Positions 43,536 through 53,312 of a DNA stretch of 64,000 bases are shown here, piece after piece. The stretch is from positions 1 through 64,000 of the forward strand of contig NZ_SORO01000003.1 in the NCBI RefSeq assembly GCF_004368965.1, in the 5' to 3' direction. This DNA is from Leptospira meyeri (lineage in GTDB: Bacteria; Spirochaetota; Leptospiria; Leptospirales; Leptospiraceae). Each line of letters opens with the position of its first letter. Position 1 is the first letter of the stretch. The position numbers and the translations under genes were made by a program. A model generated the notes under the pieces. The model had not been told where the DNA came from, searched no databases, and was given only the letters and a program-made list of their open reading frames with translations.

Positions 43536-45161
43536 TTAAGTGGATTTTTTTCGAATCTTCCTAAAAAACCTTCCCAATATAATATCTGCTTCCGGCAATT
43601 TAGTAATTCCTGCCATAACAAAATAGATGATCACTGCAGGGAGAATGGAAACCACAAGACAAATCCGACTCACATTTGCAAAACCGAGTCCTAAGCCATC
43701 GGAAAGATAGGTAACTAAGATGGGTTTTACTGCCCATTCAGAAAAAACCAACCAAAGGAAAAGTCCAAAGAGGGCCGGCATCATTTTCAAAATGCGAAAC
43801 CAAACAGTAAGGAAAGGAATTTTTACCTGATGGGATTTCAGATAATACAATAATAACGAAGAGGTCACAGAAGCACTGAGAGCTGAGGCCAAAGCAATGG
43901 CAGAATGTTTCAAAAAGAACATAAGCCCAATACTTACGAGGACACTTAAGAAAAAAGATACCAATTGGATTCTTAAGGGAGTTTTTGTGTCAGAAAAAGC
44001 ATAATAGGAAGAAACCAAAACTTTATTGATGCTATAAAACGGAATCGCAAAAGAATAAAAGACTAGTGGATAAAAAGCAGTGATCGTAGCCAAGTGGTCC
44101 CAACGCCCTCCGAAATATATCGAATCCAAAACCGTTTCCCCAAGAACCGCCAAACCAACGCTTGCTGGTAGTGTTAAAAAAAATGCGAATGCCAATACAT
44201 CGGAAATTTCTTTTGGAACATTATCTTCTCTTCCTTCGCGAAGGTCTTTCAATAGGGAAGGCAAAATGGTAGTCGCAAGTGCCACTCCAATGATTCCTGT
44301 AGGAAGTTGTACTAGTCTTTGAGAATAATCCAAACTCACCACTGCTCCAAGACCTGGGTTTTGGTTCTGAATGTAGTTAGCTAAAAAAATATCTACAAGA
44401 AGCCCGATTTGATAAAAACTTCCTCCAAGGGCAGCCGGTAACATGAGTTTAAAGATTTTACGAATGGCTGGATGTTTCAAATTCAAACGAAAGATGGGGC
44501 CATATCCATTTTTGTAAACATACCAAGCTTGGACTAGAAGCTGTAAAACCCCTCCCGTTACAATTCCATAAGCAAGAACAAATACTTTTTCCCGAATCTC
44601 ATGATAAAAAGGAAATATAAAAACAAAAACAACCAAATAACTAAAGTTAAGAATGATGGGAGAGAGAGAAGGTACAAAATAATTATGATGAGAGTTGGAA
44701 ATCGACATAAAAATCGAAGATAAACTGGCAGTCATAATGAGAAAAAACAAAACTAACGAAAGTTCAACGACTAGTGCTCCATATTCAGGAGACCCACCCA
44801 CAAGTGCCGGCAAAAAACCAGCAGCAAAAAACCAAAACATAGCTACAAATAAAGACAAACAAAGGAAAAGGAAACTAAGAACAGTTCCTGCCATCACACG
44901 AGCTTCTAAAACTCCTATCTTTTCATATTCAGAAAATATCGGCATAAAGGATTGGCTAAGTGTTCCTTCCGCAAGTAAGTTCCGAAACATATTGGGAAGA
45001 CGGTAAGCCACGCTAAAGGCTGAGGCAACCATACCTGTTCCAAAACTAACAGCCATAAAATGGTCACGGACAAGACCCAATATTCGGGATAAAAAAGTGT
45101 AAAAAGAAAGAGCAAGTGACCGTCGGGTACTTGACTCATTTCCCTTGGCTTGTTTTGTCAT
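43536..45161 (-). CDS. murJ: lipid II flippase MurJ
   Basis: 541 residues with about 14 membrane helices. MviN/MurJ motifs: SFYTFLSRILGLVRDHFMAV, VASAFSVAYRLPNMFRNLLA, EGTLSQSFMPIFSEYEK and LPTGIIGVALATTILPSLLK. It flips lipid-linked peptidoglycan precursor to the periplasm. It is the third gene of a minus-strand operon behind the STAS/zinc-ribbon and sensor-like genes, 11 bases after the STAS stop. Confidence 0.92.
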   Translation of the reverse strand: MTKQAKGNESSTRRSLALSFYTFLSRILGLVRDHFMAVSFGTGMVASAFSVAYRLPNMFRNLLAEGTLSQSFMPIFSEYEKIGVLEARVMAGTVLSFLFLCLSLFVAMFWFFAAGFLPALVGGSPEYGALVVELSLVLFFLIMTASLSSIFMSISNSHHNYFVPSLSPIILNFSYLVVFVFIFPFYHEIREKVFVLAYGIVTGGVLQLLVQAWYVYKNGYGPIFRLNLKHPAIRKIFKLMLPAALGGSFYQIGLLVDIFLANYIQNQNPGLGAVVSLDYSQRLVQLPTGIIGVALATTILPSLLKDLREGREDNVPKEISDVLAFAFFLTLPASVGLAVLGETVLDSIYFGGRWDHLATITAFYPLVFYSFAIPFYSINKVLVSSYYAFSDTKTPLRIQLVSFFLSVLVSIGLMFFLKHSAIALASALSASVTSSLLLYYLKSHQVKIPFLTVWFRILKMMPALFGLFLWLVFSEWAVKPILVTYLSDGLGLGFANVSRICLVVSILPAVIIYFVMAGITKLPEADIILGRFFRKIRKKST

Positions 45162-45172
45162 AAGACCAGGTT

Positions 45173-46036
45173 TTAGATGGGATTCAATTTTTCAAGAAAA
45201 CGGATGGAACCACTTGGACTCATTTGGAACTGAGTGGAACATCCGGGACATTCATGTTTTCCAAATTTTTGGATTCGTAATCTTGTCCCACAAACTTCGC
45301 ATTGGATGATACGTTCCACTGCTTCCAATTGTTTTGTTTTCGATTGGATGTAACTTGGGATTGTGATTGGTTTTTCTTGGATTTCGGGATTTGTTTTATA
45401 AACAGCAAATCGTCTTTCTAACTCGTGATTGAGAGTGTCTTTAATTTCCAACCGAAGGCTATTGAGTTTCTCTTCTAATAACGATTCCATAGGAGAAGAA
45501 CTTTTTTGTGAAATATTCTGATTTTCTTCCACTTCTGGAATGGATTCCAACTGAGAAATCGGTTCTTTTGGACCAGTGGAAGGATCACTGCCCTTGGATT
45601 TTCCGGTAAAATAAAATCGAATTTTATTTTCTTCATTTAAAGATATGGGACTAATCTTTGTTTCCGAATCGGAAGATTTTGTTTCAGTAGGTTCTGAACG
45701 TCTGAGTTCGGCCCGTAACAAAAAAGACTCCGCTTGGGTATGGTCACGAAAGATCGGCAATTTATCAAAAAGTCCCACAAGGCCAAGTACATCTTCAACT
45801 TCTTGTTTCACTCCGTAAATAGAATACACTGCGCCCAGTTTTCTGGTTTGTTTATGAATTTTAACCAATACACTGATTCCATTGGATGTGATAAAATCCA
45901 ATGCACCAAATTGAAATAAAAACTTTCGATACCCCTTATTCAGTTGCGATTCGAAATAACGATAAAAATCTTCGGCACTGGTTCCATCCAAACCACCTTT
46001 CAACTGAATGGAAAATACTTTGTCTTTTGGTTCCAT
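45173..46036 (-). CDS. STAS domain protein with C-terminal zinc ribbon
   Basis: 287 residues. Residues ~1-110 form a STAS domain (FSIQLKGGLDGTSAEDFYRY, then FGALDFITSNGISVLVKIHK). A long acidic, serine-rich linker (~110-230) follows. The C-terminus has a zinc ribbon, IIQCEVCGTRLRIQKFGKHE then CPGCSTQFQM. STAS proteins usually transmit regulation; the zinc ribbon may mediate nucleic-acid or protein contact. The start lies 3 bases after the stop of the sensor-like gene. I know no experimentally studied protein with this layout. Confidence 0.78.
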   Translation of the reverse strand: MEPKDKVFSIQLKGGLDGTSAEDFYRYFESQLNKGYRKFLFQFGALDFITSNGISVLVKIHKQTRKLGAVYSIYGVKQEVEDVLGLVGLFDKLPIFRDHTQAESFLLRAELRRSEPTETKSSDSETKISPISLNEENKIRFYFTGKSKGSDPSTGPKEPISQLESIPEVEENQNISQKSSSPMESLLEEKLNSLRLEIKDTLNHELERRFAVYKTNPEIQEKPITIPSYIQSKTKQLEAVERIIQCEVCGTRLRIQKFGKHECPGCSTQFQMSPSGSIRFLEKLNPI

Positions 46037-46039
46037 AAT

Positions 46040-47020
46040 CTATCCTAAAAAGATCGCATCGCGAATCGGTGTTTGGCGGGAATCTGGAGAAACATTAGAA
46101 ACAAGAGGTCCTTCGGACAAAATTTCAACACCACTCTCTTCGGTAGCAGCAGTCACCTGACCTGAGTTCTCTGTTAAATCCACAACCGGTTCCATTTCCG
46201 ATACTTTTCTTTCGACTGTTTTTTTCTCAAATAAAGGAAGGTTCGAAGATTCTTTTGGGGTTACAAAAGAATCTCTTGCAACTAACATTGTATAGACCAC
46301 AAAAGCACCTGTTAAAGCCAAACTGACAACGAAAGCAAATACAACATAATTAAAAACCATCCATTCCACTAGTTTCCATTGGTTTTCGAAGAGTAAACCT
46401 AAGTTCCCTCTTTCATACACTAAAATCACAAGGCCCGTTACATCGAGTGTTCCAGGTTTGTACAGAGGAGAAGTAAGTCTTACTGTATTGGATTTGGCAA
46501 GTGGCAAATAAGAAAGAACCCATTCAAATCCAGACCGAACTTTCGGATCTCGTTTGGAATTTAAAACGGGATTCTCTCCGTTTTCTGGTTCTGACCATTC
46601 CCATTTTTTCATCCGAATTCCTTTTTTGAAAAAGGTGGAATGGAGTAGATCCTCATCCGGTTTTCTTTTTTTTAATTCCTCAGGGGTGTAAATGGTATCA
46701 GTGGAGACAAGAAGAGTGGCATCACTAGAATACAAACTAATCTTTTGAATTCGAAACTCTTCCGGATCATTTTTGGATTGTTCCACATAACGGTGAAACA
46801 TTTTTTCAAGTTCCACATAACCTTCGTTCTGCAGTCTTTGTTCTGAACTTTTTGCAAGTGCCAAGGTTAAGTCGCGAGCTCTATGATCAGAAACAAACTG
46901 TTCTTGGGTGAGAGCATTTTGCAAAGATTCATAAAAAGTCCAAACCACTGCACTGAGTGCCAAGGTTTCACAGAGGAAAAAGAAAAGAATAAAGGACAGA
47001 AAAAAACGTGAATATTTCAT
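46040..47020 (-). CDS. sensor-like membrane protein
   Basis: 326 residues. Helix 1 (FFLSFILFFFLCETLALSAV) and helix 2 (VEWMVFNYVVFAFVVSLALT, around residue 220) enclose a periplasmic domain of about 185 residues with features of a Cache-like sensor (ISLYSSDATLLVSTDTIYTP, TVRLTSPLYKPGTLDVTG). The cytosolic tail is 80 residues, acidic and without a known output domain. It heads the operon with the STAS protein and murJ, so it may pass an envelope signal to the STAS protein; that is inference. Confidence 0.7.
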   Translation of the reverse strand: MKYSRFFLSFILFFFLCETLALSAVVWTFYESLQNALTQEQFVSDHRARDLTLALAKSSEQRLQNEGYVELEKMFHRYVEQSKNDPEEFRIQKISLYSSDATLLVSTDTIYTPEELKKRKPDEDLLHSTFFKKGIRMKKWEWSEPENGENPVLNSKRDPKVRSGFEWVLSYLPLAKSNTVRLTSPLYKPGTLDVTGLVILVYERGNLGLLFENQWKLVEWMVFNYVVFAFVVSLALTGAFVVYTMLVARDSFVTPKESSNLPLFEKKTVERKVSEMEPVVDLTENSGQVTAATEESGVEILSEGPLVSNVSPDSRQTPIRDAIFLG

Positions 47021-47080
47021 AGATCCCCTTTATACCTTTCGGCCAAATCTCAAGATTTACAGAGGAAAATACAAAGGAAT

Positions 47081-47740
47081 TTAAGGGAGTTGGTCTATGA
47101 ATGTTTGCGTAAAATTTAGGACAAACTCCTTTCTTTTCTTCGGGAAATCCTTATCTTTTCCCAACCGGAGAAGGGAGGTCATGTCCTCTGACTTTGCTCC
47201 ACAAGGATTGATGAGAGAAAAGGTAGAAAGATTGTTCAAACCATTCAATGCGAACCCGAAGCTTGTGAAATAGGACTTAGCATAGATCCCTTCCGAAACC
47301 AATTTTCGTTTGGGTTCTTCTATTGTATAAAGGCCTGGTGATTTGGGGTTTTCTTCCACAGACAGATCCCAGGTTTTCTGAATCGAAGCCACCAAACTTT
47401 GGTTTAAGATCCGTAAAAATTCACCCAAACTTATATTTCGTTTTTTCAAATCAATATGAAGGTATCCAACAATTTGTCCCGGTTCATGGGCGGTAAAATC
47501 CCCTCCTCGAGACAAAGTGACAAGCTCCACCCCAAGGGAGGAAAGGATAGCGGGCGAAACTAAAAGATTTTCCGCTTTCGCACCTATGCCCCCTGTCAAA
47601 CATGGTCTGTGTTCTAAAAAGAGCATGGATTCCCTTCGATTTTTCCTGGAATTTTCCTGGAATTTCACGTATCTTGTGTACGAAACAATCGAAGGAAATA
47701 GGTAGGAAGGAAGTCCTTTTCGATGGAGAAACTTTGTCAT
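47081..47740 (-). CDS. lipB: octanoyl-[ACP]:protein transferase
   Basis: 219 residues. LipB motifs: MLFLEHRPCLTGG, LVTLSRGGDFTAHEPGQIVG (with E where G is usual in T-x-H-G-P-G-Q), and SFGFALNGLNNLSTFSLINP followed by CG, whose Cys is the catalytic nucleophile; the Lys in G-I-Y-A-K-S is the partner. It attaches octanoyl groups to lipoyl domains. Its 5' end overlaps the divergent 177-residue gene by 18 bases. Confidence 0.88.
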   Translation of the reverse strand: MTKFLHRKGLPSYLFPSIVSYTRYVKFQENSRKNRRESMLFLEHRPCLTGGIGAKAENLLVSPAILSSLGVELVTLSRGGDFTAHEPGQIVGYLHIDLKKRNISLGEFLRILNQSLVASIQKTWDLSVEENPKSPGLYTIEEPKRKLVSEGIYAKSYFTSFGFALNGLNNLSTFSLINPCGAKSEDMTSLLRLGKDKDFPKKRKEFVLNFTQTFIDQLP

Positions 47741-48256
47741 GCGATCCTTTGGATCCTCGAAAAATCACCCAATGGGAGAGCCCGCCTGGATTTGGCGAAA
47801 TTGCTCTACTATTCGGATGGTGTTCATTTCCAAAAACATGCGGAGATGATCACAAGAGGAGACTATATCCACTTAGAAGACTCCCCTTACCCCGTCAAAC
47901 TGAACGAAGCACTTTTATTTTTGAAAGAAAAAGGCCATATCGATGCCATTCCCAAAATTGAAGGAAATGGAATCCAAGGGTTCACCTTGCGGTTCTTAAA
48001 ACCAATGGAAGGCCTCGTCCTTTCTCGGGAAGACAAACGAGTGATGATGAAAGTGGTAGAAGCCTTCCGTGGCCGAGTGGTGGATGAAAACCGCCATTAT
48101 CCCAATTTATATGAAAACTATGTAGTCACACCGCTTTTCGATGCCATTCCCTTTTCTGTGGAAAGGATCAATACGAAAATCCATGTTCTTGTACAAAAAA
48201 GCCTTTTGAATCTATCAGGCAAAATGTTTAGAGTTTTATTTGAGAGGTCAGAATGA
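47723..48256 (+). CDS. DUF4065/Panacea-like protein
   Basis: 177 residues. The first ~100 match the SocA/Panacea (DUF4065) pattern: [54 protein letters not shown]. Such domains occur in antitoxins and phage-related regulators. Here the gene is in front of panD, with a 4-base ATGA overlap, and no toxin-like gene is adjacent. Its role may be regulatory for that operon. Assignment is by pattern only. Confidence 0.62.
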   Translation: MEKLCHAILWILEKSPNGRARLDLAKLLYYSDGVHFQKHAEMITRGDYIHLEDSPYPVKLNEALLFLKEKGHIDAIPKIEGNGIQGFTLRFLKPMEGLVLSREDKRVMMKVVEAFRGRVVDENRHYPNLYENYVVTPLFDAIPFSVERINTKIHVLVQKSLLNLSGKMFRVLFERSE

Positions 48257-48609
48257 TCATCACTGTTTGCAAAGGCAAAGTCCATAGAGCCGTCGTCACT
48301 GAGGCGGAACTCCACTACGAAGGTAGCCTCACCGTAGACCAAGACCTTATGGATTTGGCCGGAATGAAGCCCTATGAACAAGTAAGCGTAGTGAACGTCA
48401 ATAACGGAGCACGGTTCGAAACCTACCTGATTGTAGGAGAACGGGGTTCTGGAACCATTTGTTTGAATGGGGCAGCGGCAAGGCTTGGAATGAAAGGGGA
48501 CAAAGTCATCATCATCACCTATGGTCAGGTGGATGAAAAAGACCTTCCAGCAGATTACAAACCAAAAGTGGTCTTCGTGGATGAGAACAATCGCCCGAAA
48601 AAAGCCTAA
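48253..48609 (+). CDS. panD: aspartate 1-decarboxylase proenzyme
   Basis: 118 residues. Self-cleavage at G24-S25 in [18 protein letters not shown] produces the pyruvoyl enzyme. Other motifs are [12 protein letters not shown] and [10 protein letters not shown]. It makes beta-alanine for pantothenate and coenzyme A. The start overlaps the preceding gene by 4 bases. No other pan genes are in the window. Confidence 0.95.
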   Translation: MIITVCKGKVHRAVVTEAELHYEGSLTVDQDLMDLAGMKPYEQVSVVNVNNGARFETYLIVGERGSGTICLNGAAARLGMKGDKVIIITYGQVDEKDLPADYKPKVVFVDENNRPKKA

Positions 48610-48674
48610 TTTCCCTAATTTTTCCAAGGCTTTTCTTCGATACTATCTGTATAAACCAAATTGGTAGTCGGAAC

Positions 48675-49529
48675 ATGAACAAAACAATATTTGCCATTTC
48701 ATTCACCCTGCTCACTTGTGCTCTCTTTGCCCAAGAATCGGGGAATACCCAAGGGACACAAAACGCCGTTGCCTCTTCCAAAGACAACCGTGACTTGTAT
48801 CCTCTCTCTATGTATGATACAAGGATTCGCCTTAAAGGTGTAAACTTTGTTAGGCGACATGCTGATACAGGAAAAGGCGAATTTTTAGATGTCCAAGTGG
48901 AATTAGAATCTAGAGTTCCAGATAACCAAGAATATGCGATCTATGTTCTTGCTGGATTTGAAGGAGACCGTTCCAATCCAGATGAAAGAAAACTCATCCC
49001 CTACCCAGCTTGGAGAAAAGCAGATCCAGAAAAGGATGAAAGAACTTTATACTTTTCCAATGTAATGCCTACGCCAGTGACTGCCAAAGAAATTTGGGGT
49101 GAAGAAACATACGCAAAGAAAAAAGCAGAAGTAGAAAAACGCCATTACGCAGGATTTGAAGCAGAAATGCCAGAGCCAACGTTTACAGAAGTCGTGGATT
49201 ACCTATGCAAAAACAACGCAAAAGCACTTCCATTCACTCTCTTTGGAGAAACAGGTCCTTCCAAAGACAAACAAGTAGTGTATAATTATGTGGCACAAAC
49301 AGAGGATGAGAAAAAACGCCAAGTGCATGAAACTCTTCCCAAACATACATATACAATCTACAATAACAAGTATCGTACGACGATCACAAGCCACCACTAC
49401 ACACAATACCGTCCGAACTTCCTTTCTTTCAACAAAGTAGCAGTTTTGGTTTTTGATACAAAAAAACCAACCAACAGCCTTCTTTTTAGAAAGTTCATTG
49501 ATATCTCTGACTTAAAGATTACTTATTAA
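48675..49529 (+). CDS. exported hypothetical protein
   Basis: 284 residues with signal peptide MNKTIFAISFTLLTCALFAQ. The mature protein is mixed beta-rich (IRLKGVNFVRRHADTGKGEF, VQVELESRVPDNQEYAIYVL, an A-V-L-V-F-D-T-K-K-P strand near the end). No family is recognised. The C-terminal half is rich in tyrosine and threonine. The ATG has CGGAAC upstream. A hairpin without a T-run (49536-49559) follows its stop. Confidence 0.75.
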   Translation: MNKTIFAISFTLLTCALFAQESGNTQGTQNAVASSKDNRDLYPLSMYDTRIRLKGVNFVRRHADTGKGEFLDVQVELESRVPDNQEYAIYVLAGFEGDRSNPDERKLIPYPAWRKADPEKDERTLYFSNVMPTPVTAKEIWGEETYAKKKAEVEKRHYAGFEAEMPEPTFTEVVDYLCKNNAKALPFTLFGETGPSKDKQVVYNYVAQTEDEKKRQVHETLPKHTYTIYNNKYRTTITSHHYTQYRPNFLSFNKVAVLVFDTKKPTNSLLFRKFIDISDLKITY

Positions 49530-49595
49530 GTTTTTTCCAAGACCAGGTTTGGTCTTGGATTCCGACAACTGGCCTTTAGAAATCCATTTGGATTT

Positions 49596-49808
49596 TTAGT
49601 GGTCAGTGCCTTCCGGGCGGATGGGGGGAAATTGTTCCGAAGCCCTTACCCTCCACTCGTCTTCCGGATGGTTCAAATGCAACCAACCATTCGCAAAATC
49701 CCAACGACCGTCCAAATCCAAAAAATCCCAGAAAATTGCCTGGTTCATGTATTTATAGGTGTCGAGGAGATCGAGTAGATCCCTTTGTTTCCTTGGAGAA
49801 TTTTCCAT
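49596..49808 (-). CDS. small tryptophan-rich hypothetical protein
   Basis: 70 residues (QRDLLDLLDTYKYMNQAIFW, DFLDLDGRWDFANGWLHLNH, PEDEWRVRASEQFPPIRPEG). The composition is that of a real folded acidic protein with four W. GGAG precedes the ATG at 49808 with good spacing. It is divergent from the 269-residue gene. Function unknown. Confidence 0.6.
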   Translation of the reverse strand: MENSPRKQRDLLDLLDTYKYMNQAIFWDFLDLDGRWDFANGWLHLNHPEDEWRVRASEQFPPIRPEGTDH

Positions 49809-49894
49809 TCTGCTCCAGTTTCGTTAGGATACCCGCCGGGTCGACGTTTTTTATGGACAAATCCACTCGGATCTGCCGAAAATGATACCAGACC

Positions 49895-50704
49895 ATGGCG
49901 ATCACAAAGGAAAAAAAGGCTGATTTCAACGACAAACTGGTAGATTTCAAAAACTACCTAGAAGAGCTGAAAAAAGAGGCGAATATATACAAAGTCCAAG
50001 CCAAAAAAAGTAAGGACATGGAACCTTATTTTAATCTTTCTTTAGCGATTAACTCCATCAAAACAATTAACACCTGTATTGTGATTAATGAACTTTCCAC
50101 TGCCATCTTAGAAATCAATAATAACAACTATTTAGAAACAGCTAGAAAGGAAATTTATAACTGTATTTCCTATATCGAAAAAACTGTGGGAAATAACGTG
50201 GACGGTTCCCTTTCCGAAAACAAAGAACAATTGGCAAAGATTGAAAGGTTTACTCCCACACAAAGACTCAACCTAATCAAAGGCCTTCTCCAAGCCATGA
50301 AAAAGACGATCACAGCATTTGGAACCAATTCCAAATGGAAATGGTCTTGGCCAGACATCAACTTTCGAGTGGCTGCTTGTACAAAGAATCTTTTTGACTT
50401 CATTGCCTATGAAAGGGAACAAGATTTAGAAAATCCGTATTACTACATCCGCAAAGAACACTTCAATCTTGTCATTGAACTTGCTAACCAAGCAGCCCAG
50501 GATTATAGGACAAAATTTGAAATGTCTACACAAGATTCCACAGATTTGAAACATTCTGTAGAAATGTTAGAGATGAACCGCAAAATTTTCCAAATTACTG
50601 GCGAAAATGAGGATTTGGAAAAAACAAAAACACTCATTGAGTCCTTCCAACAAAAGATTACCGATCTCGAATCGGACGATAAAAAGAAAAAAAAGAAACA
50701 ATAA
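49895..50704 (+). CDS. hypothetical helical cytosolic protein
   Basis: 269 residues, highly helical and charged, with likely coiled coils at the N-terminus ([20 protein letters not shown]) and C-terminus, ending in a lysine run (DDKKKKKKQ). The centre has [20 protein letters not shown] and [20 protein letters not shown]. No signal peptide. I do not recognise the family. It lies upstream of thioredoxin with a 73-base gap. Confidence 0.72.
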   Translation: MAITKEKKADFNDKLVDFKNYLEELKKEANIYKVQAKKSKDMEPYFNLSLAINSIKTINTCIVINELSTAILEINNNNYLETARKEIYNCISYIEKTVGNNVDGSLSENKEQLAKIERFTPTQRLNLIKGLLQAMKKTITAFGTNSKWKWSWPDINFRVAACTKNLFDFIAYEREQDLENPYYYIRKEHFNLVIELANQAAQDYRTKFEMSTQDSTDLKHSVEMLEMNRKIFQITGENEDLEKTKTLIESFQQKITDLESDDKKKKKKQ

Positions 50705-50777
50705 TCGACGTTTTTCCCCAGAATCCCCAGTCTAGTTTATAGAAAGGGCAATACTTTTCAAAAGGAGATTTCGAAAT

Positions 50778-51089
50778 ATGGCACTAACGGAAGTCACAGA
50801 CGCCAATTTCAAAGCAGAGACTGCTAAGGGCGTTGTACTCGTGGATTGTTGGGCGGAATGGTGTGGACCTTGTCGCATGGTGGCTCCTGTTCTTGATGAA
50901 TTATCACAAGAAATGGCTGATATCAAAATTACTAAGTTAAATGTTGATTTCAATCAGAAGACGGCTCAGGAATTGGGAATCCAGTCCATCCCTACCCTTC
51001 TTCTCTATAAAGACGGAGTTTTAGTAGATAAAGCAATTGGTGCTTTACCAAAACCACAAATTAAAAAATTTATAGAAAATCACAAGTAG
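50778..51089 (+). CDS. trxA: thioredoxin
   Basis: 103 residues. Active site WAEWCGPCRM with C29 and C32, then KLNVDFNQKTAQELGIQSIP with the cis-Pro, and LLYKDGVLVDKAIGALPKPQ. It is the general cytosolic disulfide reductant. AAAGGAGA precedes the ATG at 50778. The MBL/cNMP gene follows 18 bases later and may be cotranscribed. Confidence 0.94.
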   Translation: MALTEVTDANFKAETAKGVVLVDCWAEWCGPCRMVAPVLDELSQEMADIKITKLNVDFNQKTAQELGIQSIPTLLLYKDGVLVDKAIGALPKPQIKKFIENHK

Positions 51090-51107
51090 GAAATAAATTA
51101 TCCCCTA

Positions 51108-53261
51108 ATGGTCAGTTCTGAACCGAATGGTTTTACCGCTCTCCCTAGAGGGGGATATTTAGTCGATACATCCGAAGGGTACATCCAAATTGGATCCCCT
51201 CCGGAAACAATTAAAGACACCATGGGGCTCGAAAAGAAAACCCCGTTGGTGTTTGTCCTTCCCAATAAGTTCTTTCATGTCGAAAAAGGGATCTCCATAG
51301 CGGAGTTAGAATTCCCCATTTACTTTAACTTCTTCTTTCGCGGCGGAAAAAAAACCTTTATCGTATGTTCTCCCGAACAAAAAGAACAGCTAACCATTGT
51401 TCTCGGGGAATCCCTTATGGGACCACAGGAACTCAACCTAGCTTCTGAGTTTATTGATGGAACGATGAGTTTTGGTTTCCCTGACATCAAAGCCGAGATG
51501 GCACATTTCCGTAGTTACAAAACTATGGAGGAAGTGGTTGAGTTTGTTCTCTTTGATGAAAATCATAAAGCCAAGTTTGGGAAAATCACAATTGAACAAC
51601 TTCCCTCCAATGAATTTCTAATTGTTGATGGAGAAAAACATATCAAAACTCCAGGTGAAGTTGACTTTCATGTGAAGTATGATATCGGAAAAAGGTTAGA
51701 AGAACCTTTCCAACCACCTCTCATAGGAATCACTTGCCTAGGTCCCTCGCACGGTTTTGATCCCACAGACAATACTTCTGGATTTATCATTTGGCTGAAT
51801 GGCCAAGGGATTATGGTGGACCCACCTGTCAATTCCACCGAGTGGTTACGGGAATCCAATGTCAATCCTAAGTTTATCAACTCCATCATCCTCACCCACT
51901 GCCATGCCGACCATGATGCAGGAACATTCCAAAAGATTTTAGAAGAATCTAAAATTACGATTTATGCAACTGCCACAGTGATGGAATCCTTTCTCAAAAA
52001 ATATTGCAGTCTAACAAAGATTCCGCGAAGAGAAATCACAGACCTATTTGATTTTATTCCCGTTGTCATTGGAAGGCCGACCATCATCAACGGTGGTGAA
52101 TTTTATTTTCATTACGCACTCCATTCCATTCCTTCTGTGGGATTCGAATTCTTTTTCCAAGACCAGTCTTTTTATTATACTTCTGATCATTTAAATGATC
52201 CGGAGGCATTGGAAGAAATGTACAAAAAAGGGGTATTTCCTGAAACGAGATACCAATTTCTAAAAGACTTCCCTTGGGATCGTAAAATCATTTATCACGA
52301 AGCCGGTGTTCCTCCCCTTCATACCAAGATTAGTTACCTTGCTTCCCTTCCGGAAGAAGTGCAAAAACGAATTACAGTCTATCATATTGCAGCCAAAGAT
52401 ATGCCTGAAGGAACCAACTTAACACTTGCTAAGTTTGGAATTGAAAATACTTTATATCCGGAAATCACTCCCCCAAAACACCAAGAGGCTTTTCAACTTT
52501 TAGAAATACTTTCACAAATAGATATTTTTTCGGGATTCCCAATCGAGAAGGCCAAAGAATTTTTACAAATTGTAAAAGAAGAAAAATTTCGACGTGGGGA
52601 ACAAATCATTAAAAAAGGAACCCATGGAGACCGGTTCTTTATCATTGCTTCAGGGAATGTCCGTTTTGAAGGACTATCAGGTGATCCAACGGCTGTTAAA
52701 CGATATGGAACCTATGAATACTTTGGGGAAGCTTCCCTAATTTTGGATACGGCTCGCCAAGCCGATGTATATGCGGAAACCGATGTCCTCGCCCTCACAA
52801 TTGAAAAAACCAGATTTTTCCAGTTCATTCGTGGATCCAAACTCCACGAAAACCTCACCAAATTGAATAGCATCCGTGAAACCAATACTTGGAAAACCCT
52901 CACAGAATCTCAAACCTTCCGTGGGCTCACAAGCTACCAAGTCACCCAACTCGAACTCATTCTCAAACTGGAAACAGTAAAAAAAGAAGCAGCCCTCATC
53001 GAAGAAGGCCAAACCTTTCACAATGCCTTTATCGTAAGATCGGGAACGGTTGTGGTCATGCAAAACCACAAAACCATTCGGGAACTGGGTGCGGGAGACT
53101 TTGTTGGGGAAATCTACTCCCTCACCAAAAACCTTCCTTCCAATTTCAGCTTTGTGGCCTGGCCGGGAACGGAACTCTATGTCCTTTCAGAAGAAGATGC
53201 CATCCAGTACATTAAGAAAAATCCGGGTGTCTACATGAAGCTGAACACTGTTTATAATTGA
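51108..53261 (+). CDS. MBL-fold hydrolase fused to two cyclic-nucleotide-binding domains
   Basis: 717 residues. An N-terminal ~190-residue region is unassigned. The MBL domain has INSIILTHCHADHDAGTFQK (H-x-H-x-D-H) and YYTSDHLND. Two cNMP-binding domains follow: about 470-590 (FRRGEQIIKKGTHGDRFFII, YEYFGEASLILDTARQADVY) and about 600-717 (KKEAALIEEGQTFHNAFIVR, LGAGDFVGEIYSLTKNLPSN). In the second, the F-G-E-x-x-L-x-x-x-x-R-x-A cassette is degenerate (F-V-G-E-I-Y), so it may not bind nucleotide. It suggests a hydrolase gated by cAMP or cGMP; the substrate is unknown. Confidence 0.83.
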   Translation: MVSSEPNGFTALPRGGYLVDTSEGYIQIGSPPETIKDTMGLEKKTPLVFVLPNKFFHVEKGISIAELEFPIYFNFFFRGGKKTFIVCSPEQKEQLTIVLGESLMGPQELNLASEFIDGTMSFGFPDIKAEMAHFRSYKTMEEVVEFVLFDENHKAKFGKITIEQLPSNEFLIVDGEKHIKTPGEVDFHVKYDIGKRLEEPFQPPLIGITCLGPSHGFDPTDNTSGFIIWLNGQGIMVDPPVNSTEWLRESNVNPKFINSIILTHCHADHDAGTFQKILEESKITIYATATVMESFLKKYCSLTKIPRREITDLFDFIPVVIGRPTIINGGEFYFHYALHSIPSVGFEFFFQDQSFYYTSDHLNDPEALEEMYKKGVFPETRYQFLKDFPWDRKIIYHEAGVPPLHTKISYLASLPEEVQKRITVYHIAAKDMPEGTNLTLAKFGIENTLYPEITPPKHQEAFQLLEILSQIDIFSGFPIEKAKEFLQIVKEEKFRRGEQIIKKGTHGDRFFIIASGNVRFEGLSGDPTAVKRYGTYEYFGEASLILDTARQADVYAETDVLALTIEKTRFFQFIRGSKLHENLTKLNSIRETNTWKTLTESQTFRGLTSYQVTQLELILKLETVKKEAALIEEGQTFHNAFIVRSGTVVVMQNHKTIRELGAGDFVGEIYSLTKNLPSNFSFVAWPGTELYVLSEEDAIQYIKKNPGVYMKLNTVYN

Positions 53262-53312
53262 CCTCAATTCGCCATTTTTGTAACATTTCCATATCAAGGA
53301 GTCACAAATCAT

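Noticed and set aside
49536..49559. TCCAAGACC/GGTCTTGGA hairpin after the 284-residue gene
   Set aside because: Good stem, but the T-run lies before it on the + strand and neither strand has T after the stem, so it is not called a terminator.
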